Shown: positions 56,305-64,000 of the stretch, piece after piece
How positions within the stretch are numbered: position 1 is the first letter of the stretch
How the letters are laid out: every line of letters starts with the position of its first letter
NCBI RefSeq assembly: GCF_019175385.1
Contig: NC_083345.1
Coordinates: forward strand, 10,765,205 to 10,829,204
DNA from: Lycium barbarum
Lineage: Eukaryota > Streptophyta > Magnoliopsida > Solanales > Solanaceae
Direction: 5' to 3'
Length of the DNA stretch: 64,000 nt
Position numbers and translations under genes: made by a program
The notes under the pieces: generated by a model
Told to the model about the DNA's origin: nothing
What the model saw: the letters and a program-made list of their open reading frames with translations, nothing else
Databases searched by the model: none

Positions 56305-58353
56305 GTGTGCTTATTATTCTTTTGTCCCAATTAATGTGACATTCTATTTTGAGCCATTTCTAAACAAGTGGCATTGTCTTGCTAAAATATTTTGTAAATT
56401 AAATGATTTCACTATTTGATAAATTCATTATATTATAAATTTTTAATGTTGTGACATATTTTACTTAAAATTAAATTTTCAGCTTTTATTTTTAATTTTT
56501 TTTTCCATAAATGTAAATATTATGTATGAATCAAATCAATCAGGAATTTAATGGGTCCATTCAAATATCATCTTAAAAATAGGGTGGATTCATGGAGGGA
56601 GTAGTAGGTTCTAATTGAATGTGTATGTTTCTGCATGTTTTATAAGTCACTCCCTCAGGGTCAAAATATAAGTGTCCATTACATGATCAAAAAAAAAAAT
56701 TAACTTTATTTTTCTAGATATGCCCCTATTTACTCAAGACAATAAATAAATAAGAGCCTTATTAATTAACGATAGTTTAGTCAGAAATACTTATTTTTTC
56801 TTAGAAATTAATGTTTTATTAAGAAGTGTTAAAAAGGAATAAGTGGACACTAATTTTGAATCGAAAGGCGTAATTAATTATCTCTATGTAACATCTCTTG
56901 TTCTCCCCTTTGATAGAAGTTAATTCTTATAAGCTAAATATTCCATGCTTTATCATAATAATTATAGTGGATCCTTGCCATCCAAGTTTTTCCTAAAAGA
57001 TGATATGTTGAAAATTAACTAAAAATTGTAATGTTTGCTTTTACCTACAATTAATTTAGGATATAATTCCTCCGTTCACTTTTACTTATCCACTTTAAAC
57101 TTTTCACGCTGTTTAAGAAATAATAAATGGAGTATATAATTTACCAATGTACATATATTAATTGATGCATATTTTATTGGATTTGAAGTGAGTAATTAAT
57201 ACTATGGGTAAAACAAAAAAAAATATATTATCTTTTCTTGATATGCTAAAAGTGATAAGTAAAAATAAAAATTTATTTTTAGAATATTTGATAATTAAAA
57301 ATGAATGGAGGGAGTAAAAAGCGGTCATGATAATTTAAAATGATGATCGTACTCTTCTTCCAAAGCCGTTGGAAAGATAACACAATAAGAACAAACACTG
57401 CCTTCTCATTCTTGCGTGAAAAGAATAGAGTTTCTTTTTTAGACAAGGTTCCATGCACATGCAACTCTTTTTTCCCCCACAACATATATCTCTCTTATTC
57501 TATATATTCTATGCAATCCTCTAAAACATATGATTAAACGCATTTGGTTAAACATATACTCCCTCGATTTTATTTTACCTGACACTCTTGCTTAATTTGT
57601 TCTACAGGAATGATTTTTTTTTTTTAAATCTTAAGAAATTCTTGAAGTTTTTTATTCTACCCTTAAAATGTCCTGCTCTTGTAGGTATAGAAATGTCATG
57701 TCATTTAGAACTATACGTTTTAAGGGTATACTTGATATCTGTCAAAATTAAAGGTTTTCTTTTTTTTTTATTAAACTTCGTACGGCCTAGTCAAATGTCA
57801 AATGCTACTCCAGATATTCCAATTTATGTGACAAAAAGAAACGAAAACTTTCTGAACTTGTGATCTAAAATATATCGTAGCATTTATGTGGTTATAAAAC
57901 TTTTGACACATGTGGGTTTAAACTTTAAACTTGTCATTATATTTTGTGTGGTTATAAAAACCTCATTAACAGTAAAATGAAAAATGTAAAGTTAATTGTT
58001 TCCATATTTAGAAGTGCGTCATTGATCTTTTCGGAATGTACTAAAAAGAAAAATGTGTTGCATAAATTGATAAACTGAAATGGGATAATATATACTTCAT
58101 CCGTCCCAATTTATGTGACACATTTTGCTTTCAGGGAGTCAATTTGACTAATCTTTGAAATTAAATGAGATTAGATCCGCTTAATGTTTTAAATTAAATT
58201 TTAGATATTCAAACGCTATACAAAAAGTACTATAAACTGCAATATTTTTCATGTCACTATGATGAAAATTACATTATAAAATATCAGCTAAAATTTACAT
58301 ATATAATTTAAATCTCGAAAAACGAAAAATGTTAATTGGGACAGAGGGAGTAC
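56305..58353. mobile_element. Cluster of six Stowaway-like MITEs
   Basis: Approximate members: 56312-56604, 56648-56872, 57068-57316, 57558-57805, 57806-58092 and 58094-58353. Each has a start of the form (A)CTCCCTC, TCCGTTC or CATCCGTCCCAATTTATGTG and most a mirrored end such as GGAGGGAGTA or GGGACAGAGGGAGTA. The last three adjoin head-to-tail. The subfamilies differ in internal sequence. No gene is embedded; the short open frame at 57588-57863 lies within them. Confidence 0.7.
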
Positions 58354-60053
58354 TATACAGTTTAGAGCCAAGAAATATGGTGATCTCAATTTCTTCATCA
58401 AACTAATAGTAGTGGATTTTTGTCATGCTACAAAATACAAGGGATGTCTCTAGGACTGTGAATAGGGTTGGCAAAGAGTTGGACTTTGGGATTTATACAT
58501 AATTATCATGGGTAAATCTCAAGGCTAGTTAAGTGTAGGTTTTGGAACTGAATTGCAATCTCAATGTATAACTAATATGTGTGCATGGTTGGTTCCAAAT
58601 TCCAACGGGGAAATATGAGTCCTCCCAAGACACAACTAGCCGCTCTTCTTCCACCTACTCCATGTGGGTAGTTTGCGCGTATCCTTGTCAGCTTCTTCTC
58701 GTACACCGCACAAGTCCAGAAGCACATTCAGAATTTAAACAAGATGAATGTAACTGTTAACGTTCTTCTCATACGTACACCGCATGTGCTCAGAGTCGAT
58801 GATTCTAAGATTAAAATGTTACAAGCTCACCGTGAAAGTTCTTAGCGCATTAAACATGTACATTTAAGCATATATAAATGAGATTCACAAATATATGTAT
58901 ATCTATGTTTGTTAATGAGGCTTTGGTTAAGGTGGGCATGTTGAACTTGAAACTTTCTTTTCCTTTTCCTAGCTATCAATTATCTGGTAACTTTTTTTGG
59001 CCCGACTAATTCAGATTCATCTCGAAATTAAAGTCTCATTTTGAGGGTAAACACTCCCTATCAAAGATAATTTTATTTTTAGGGCTCGAATCCGAGACAT
59101 CTAATTAAGATTAAAATTTGGCTCTAGTGTTTGGGTACGTATGTATTGGAGTTTATGTTGAGAGAGTGTGAGTGACCGAGGCACATGTTTTTAGCCTCGT
59201 AAAATACAAAAGTCATTGTTCCTACTTCAAATGTTCGATAAATTTTGATTATTTTTTTAAGACAATTCTTATCCAAGAGATTTCGATTTCTAACATGCCA
59301 CACGTGAGTTTGTGTTTCCTACCTCGAAATCACTTCATTTACTAGTCTAAACTATTTTCATCTCGGCTATCAAAGAACTAAGTCATATCTTAAACTAGAA
59401 CACAAAAATTGTATTGAAAACGCTCTCATAAATATGTATTTATGAATCGTAAATTGATATAGTAAATGATATGTAACATAAGTAATCCATTTTAACTAGC
59501 TGAATATAAAGAAGTCTTCCTTTACAAAGATGGGTTCTCCCTCTTCCTCTCGTCGTGTTTTCCAATTTTGAGTCATCAAAGTCTTTTTAATAAGATATGG
59601 TCTAATCCACTATAAGTCAGTGACACCTCATCAAGTTCAATACATCCAATTAAAATCTTAAATTCACTTCTGTTTAGAACGATAATCCAATAGTTGTTCA
59701 CTTAACAAACTAAATTAGTTGGGATGGTTGCAAGCCCGAGCGTCGATCTTTCTTACTAGCTAGCTCGTGCTTTTTTCTACTCTCGATCGGTTTGGTCCTG
59801 GTTGTTTTAGACCGTAAAAATAGCCAAGAAGCCTATTTTCCAGGGGCGAAGCTAGAGGGATGAAAACCACGACAGATCTTAGCCTTACCACAGACATTAC
59901 TGGCTACTGCCATTGGTTTCTTGGAGAGGAAATTGTTTAACCAATTACTTTTCTAGGCAGTCTCTTTACCTGCATCCCTAGTTTTTGAAAATTGAGTTGA
60001 AAGCATAATAATAATGAATGTCAAAAAGGCTTGCATAATTACAAGATAAGACT
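58354..60053. other. Intergenic region with a SINE remnant
   Basis: No gene supported. About 58997-59120 is a reversed TS/SolS SINE remnant (GCCCGACTAATTCAGATTC, ACACTCCCTATCAAAG, AGGGCTCGAATCCGAGAC). Two similar phrases with TTCTTCTC(G/A)TAC and ACACCGCA lie at 58693 and 58764. Confidence 0.45.
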
Positions 60054-60592
60054 TATACTCTCTACGTCTCAAATTATCTGTCGTGGTTACTAAAATAGTT
60101 ATTTCAAATTATTTATTATTATAAAAGTTTAAAGCATAATTAATTAATTTTTCCTCATTTTATCCTTAGTAGAACTTTGTCATCAATAGAGATAACATAT
60201 AAATAGAGTGAACATTTAATAGAGAGATATTATAACTTAAACATGTATAATGACAAAGTTAGTCAAATATCACTCCTAATTAACACTCTCTCGTCCCAAA
60301 ATAAGTGTCATAGCAAAAAAAAATTGTCCCAAAAAAGTGTCACATTAGAAATTCAAGATAAAAATTGGCAAGTGTTTCCAACTATGCACTTAGCATTAAA
60401 GAAGTCCTCTCTAATATTGCTCAATTCTCAAAAACATCTTGAAATAGGGGTAGTTTAGTAACTCTACTTTGTATTTATTGATTTATTGAATGGGCGTGAT
60501 TTTTGTTAAGATGACACTTATTTTGGGACGGAATGAGTAATCTTAAGGGGTGTATAAAATAAAATAAAATGACAGATTTGAGAAGGAGAGTA
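60054..60592. mobile_element. Stowaway-like MITE interrupted by a second one
   Basis: The outer element has ends TATACTCTCTACGTCTCAAA and TTTGAGAAGGAGAGTATA. The inner element, 60284-60539, has ends ACTCTCTCGTCCCAAAATAA and TTATTTTGGGACGGAATGAG. The inner one splits the outer, so it is younger. Confidence 0.75.
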
Positions 60593-61003
60593 TATTTATA
60601 GATTTTATTTTACATATAAATGTGTCATAAATTAACTTTCGTCTATCAATATAAAAGCATTACATTATTTTTACAAGAAAGTCACTTAAATCCCAAAATG
60701 GTCTGGTCCAAGTAACGAGTGGTAGACTAGCTAAAAGGTCTAAATATTTTTCTTAATTATAATTGAAGTATTTAGGTATTAAATCTAAAAATCAATAATG
60801 AGATTTCAGTTTGTAGATGCCAAATAAAGTACTTATTAAATAGATTTAATAATTTCTTTCGGAAGAGCTACTTATTTCATCGAAGAAAACATTCTTCCGT
60901 TGTTCAGTCTGGGAATACCAACAAAAAACTTTAGAACTGAATCTTGGAAATGCAAAACCTCAAATGTCTCTTGCATCGTGTTACTTTTTGTGCACTTTGG
61001 ATA
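60593..61003. other. Intergenic region
   Basis: No gene or repeat recognised. Confidence 0.35.
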
Positions 61004-61011
61004 TCTAGAGG

Positions 61012-61247
61012 TAGCGGAGCCACGATTCATATCAAGAGGTATCAAAAATACTAAATATGTTGAGACCAAAGTTCAAACTCGTGATCCTTAGTGAAGTTTT
61101 ACAATTCCTTAACCACTACATTGAAACTTCAACTTATGTCAAAAGGTGTCAACACTGGTATAGATACATATAAAATTAAAATTTCACCTATTTATACAAT
61201 GTAATTTTCCAACGAATGGGTCTCGGGCAAGGATAGCTCTGCCCCTG
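61012..61247. mobile_element. MITE, GTAGCGGAGCC-ended family
   Basis: 236 bp with ends TAGCGGAGCCACGATTCAT and GGATAGCTCTGCCCCTG, flanked by a perfect 8-bp repeat TCTAGAGG (61004-61011, 61248-61255). A tRNA-like GTTCAAACTCGTGATCC sits inside. Confidence 0.8.
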
Positions 61248-61572
61248 TCTAGAGGACAAATAATATTAGATACAAATTTTATGTTATTGAAGAATAATTG
61301 TAGGCACATATCTACTTTATTTTTACTATCTCCAAATTCTTATATTTCTAGAAGTATATACATCATCATTTTCTTCTTGTCCCAGAATGCTTAAAAAAAT
61401 ATTATGGATGTAAGTTACATATACTAACAGCACAAAGATTTTTACACTTTTAGTGTAATTTAATGAACATGTGATAGCATGTTAGTTACCATTTTTACTA
61501 TATTATTGGTGATATTTATCATAAAAAATTACTAATTGTAATTTCTTCATAAGTGACATTATATAAATATTT

Positions 61573-61802
61573 TTGAGATAATGGTCAAAATGACACTTAA
61601 ACTATCACTTTTTCGTGAGTTTCCTACTTGCTATCAGGAGTGCGAGTTTCCTACCTGAACTATCACCAACTATTTATCAAAACACACCTCAAATATCAAT
61701 TGTTCACTTTTCCTACCCGAACGATGGTGATAGTTCAATAGGAAAATAGAACAACTAATAGTTGGGGTATGTTTTGATAAATAATTGGTGATAGTTCATG
61801 GA
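61573..61802. mobile_element. Foldback MITE
   Basis: GAACTATCACCAACTATTTA then TCAAAACACACC is mirrored by GGTATGTTTTGATAAATAAT then TGGTGATAGTTC (arms about 70 bp). A second, partial AACTATCAC...CGTGAGTTTCCTAC copy precedes it at 61590-61640. Confidence 0.8.
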
Positions 61803-64000
61803 CAGCTACAACACCGACAGATAGAGCAAAGAGTCCATAAGGAGAAGAACCAAGGCTTGTCGTAGATAAGAGTTGTATACGATAAGTTTGAGTCTTCTAT
61901 CTTATTCGTGAGAATTTCTAGAATGCTCCCCACGAAAAGAAAGAATAGTGGAATGCTCACGCTCTCGTTGGACGTGACACTCAGTTACAGTGGGTAAATT
62001 AACGAAGGGAAGAATTTGATTTAATCACAGATTTGAATCGGGTCGAAGGGAAACTCACAAAAAAATGATAGCTCAGAATCAGATGTGTTTTTTACCATTA
62101 ACTCAATTTATTTTTACTCGCCAAAGCACAAAACTTAAATTCAAGAATTGATGCTAGATTAGTAGCCTAATCCATGATGTCTGGTTAAATTATCTTTTCA
62201 TCTTTTTGTTTTTTAATCATCAAACTCGGTTAAATTAACTTTTCTCTTTTTTTTCCTTTTTGTATAACAAACTTGGTTAAATTATCCACCGCCCATTTAA
62301 AAGGCTAAATATTTAACGAACTCGTGGTTACTTAAAGTTGGGGAATATTTCTTACTTTCTCTTTGTTAATAGGGTGTAATAATACTTTTCTCGGGGAGAA
62401 CAAGTACGCCTAAATATTAAAATTATTACAACTTTAATCTGTTTGATTAATCTAAAGATAAAGTTTGTTGAATTAATTAATCAATACCAAATTGTAATCG
62501 GAAAAGCCAAGCAGAAAGTAACGCCGACTACACATATATTATTCAAGTTCTCTCTGATTTTTTAAACAACTAAATATATAAATCAATTATTCCTACAATC
62601 GTTTCACTAAACTTTCCACAACACCCCTTTTCTTTTCGGTTCTTAATGTTTTCCATAGAATATATTAATTTGATCGTGTAAATATTTTTTTACATTATAA
62701 ATGCCTAGAACATAAATGTTATTTATTTATGGATGATCCTTCCCATTGAACTCATAAAAACTACTCTTTTTGTTTCATGAGATACTTTCTTTTTTAGTTT
62801 GTTAATGACAATTCGAAATTTGAAATTAATTAATTTTACACTTTCTATTTTATCTTTAATGAAAAGTTTTTATAATTATACAAATGTTATGACACATTTA
62901 AGATCACATGTTTCAAACATTTTACAGTCACAAAAATACTACTCTTCTTTTCAGATTAATTTTACATTCCCCAAAGCTAAGGGGAAGAAGGAATCATTGA
63001 ACAAGCTAGATGGACATGTCTATCATTACTTCAAAGATTAAAGAGCAAGAATACTACACTCCGTATAATCATATTACATGCTCACAAGACCAATTAATCC
63101 CTGATAATCCAATCACATGAGGAGTAATGATTTCTTGTCCATCATGAGACTTAAATGATTGGCATAAAGTTAAGAACCATTTTCTCGGTCGTCAATTCAG
63201 TATCACATGATTTAATGTCACAAGTAGTCTATATATATATATAACATTGAAACTTCTAATTGCATATTCATACATCATAAAAAGTCGAAAAAGATTTATA
63301 TAGGCACTATCAATTTATTAAATGTAGGTTTTAGTCATGTAGTAGGTTTACTTTAGGTTCGATGTGTTTGCAAGTAATTTTTTATTCTCGTTAGAGACAT
63401 GTAAAGAATCTGGTATTCTAAAACCTAAGGTTTTATAACGTTGGACTTATAAAATTCTTAAACTCTCTGGGATTGAGGCTTACACGTTGTGGTTGTTGTA
63501 GTATTAGATGAATCCACCAATGTGATTGCTTGGTGGAACCAAAATTTTGCTGGCATATATAAACATTTGATCAACCTAGAGGAACTCAAGCTGGATATGT
63601 GCATTGGCCTAAGCTGATATGATGAGATCTCACTACAATCAACTATGCCAATATTTTTCAAAAACTACAAAATTGGTTTCTACAATATGGGATTCAAAAT
63701 CTTGCTTATGAAACTTATGCTCTAGGGGCATGTAGACAACTCAACATGTTTTAAGAAATTTCCTATAAACTTTAGTTGAAAACTAGAAGATATTGGGAAA
63801 TAGCTGCACCTCATGTTTTTCGTTGGTTTTGTTTGTCCTTTGAAGGGTATACTTATGGGTTTTCATGCTCAATGGTGCTTTTAGGTGGAAAAGAATGGAA
63901 GAGAGATAGAACATACATTAAAAAGAAAATTAAATTTGGAATTTAGTGAAAGGGAAAGGCATTTATTTTTCTCTTAAGTAGATTTTGGAAGAAAATGGAT
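61803..64000. other. Intergenic region to the window end
   Basis: AT-rich. No gene, RNA or clear repeat could be supported. Short open frames (62799-63041, 63458-63661) show no family signature. Confidence 0.4.

Overview
The window is plant nuclear DNA and looks like Solanaceae. It is AT-rich, its genes have canonical plant introns, and it is full of repeat families typical of that family: AU-type and TS/SolS-type tRNA SINEs, Stowaway-like MITEs with ACTCCCTC-type ends, and MITEs with GTGGCGGAGCC-type or CTATGTTGCTCGGACT-type ends. I cannot fix the genus from sequence alone.

Four genes are supported. (1) Positions 1-1291, + strand: the last five coding exons of a class-3 (triacylglycerol) lipase whose 5' part lies outside the window. 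(2) 2512-3911, - strand: a two-exon gene for a small 226-residue coiled-coil protein of unknown role, tail-to-tail with the lipase. (3) 12860-14098, + strand: an intact single-exon coding region for plastidial NAD-dependent malate dehydrogenase, with a probable non-coding first exon near 10.0-10.2 kb and a 2.65 kb 5'UTR intron. (4) 23329-43796, + strand: a complete 41-exon class XI myosin heavy chain (XI-2/MYA2-like) of 1,631 residues. Its motor, six IQ motifs and globular tail look normal. Its coiled coil and linker are enlarged by three nested in-frame duplications, and one intron has a GC-AG boundary.

Between and inside the genes lie transposable-element relics. 5.6-7.5 kb holds a nested PIF/Harbinger-like element with a G-rich minisatellite. 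8.9-9.7 kb and 14.5-16.1 kb are foldback/MITE elements with internal tandem repeats. 16.5-17.1 kb is a near-perfect 571-bp palindrome that itself contains smaller palindromes. 22.35-22.7 kb holds a SINE with a perfect 14-bp target duplication. Intron 32 of the myosin gene carries a tandem TRIM-like LTR array next to an A-tract. 44-46 kb is a MITE cluster.

The right third (46-64 kb) has no gene that I can support. It contains two solo LTRs (48145-51130 and 51476-52017), each with a perfect 5-bp target duplication, two adjacent recent tandem duplications at 54.3-54.5 kb, a small CACTA-like element, and a run of Stowaway-like MITEs at 56.3-60.6 kb.

The genes do not form a functional pathway. 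Biologically, the most interesting object is the myosin rod expansion. The most striking sequence structure is the palindrome at 16.5-17.1 kb.
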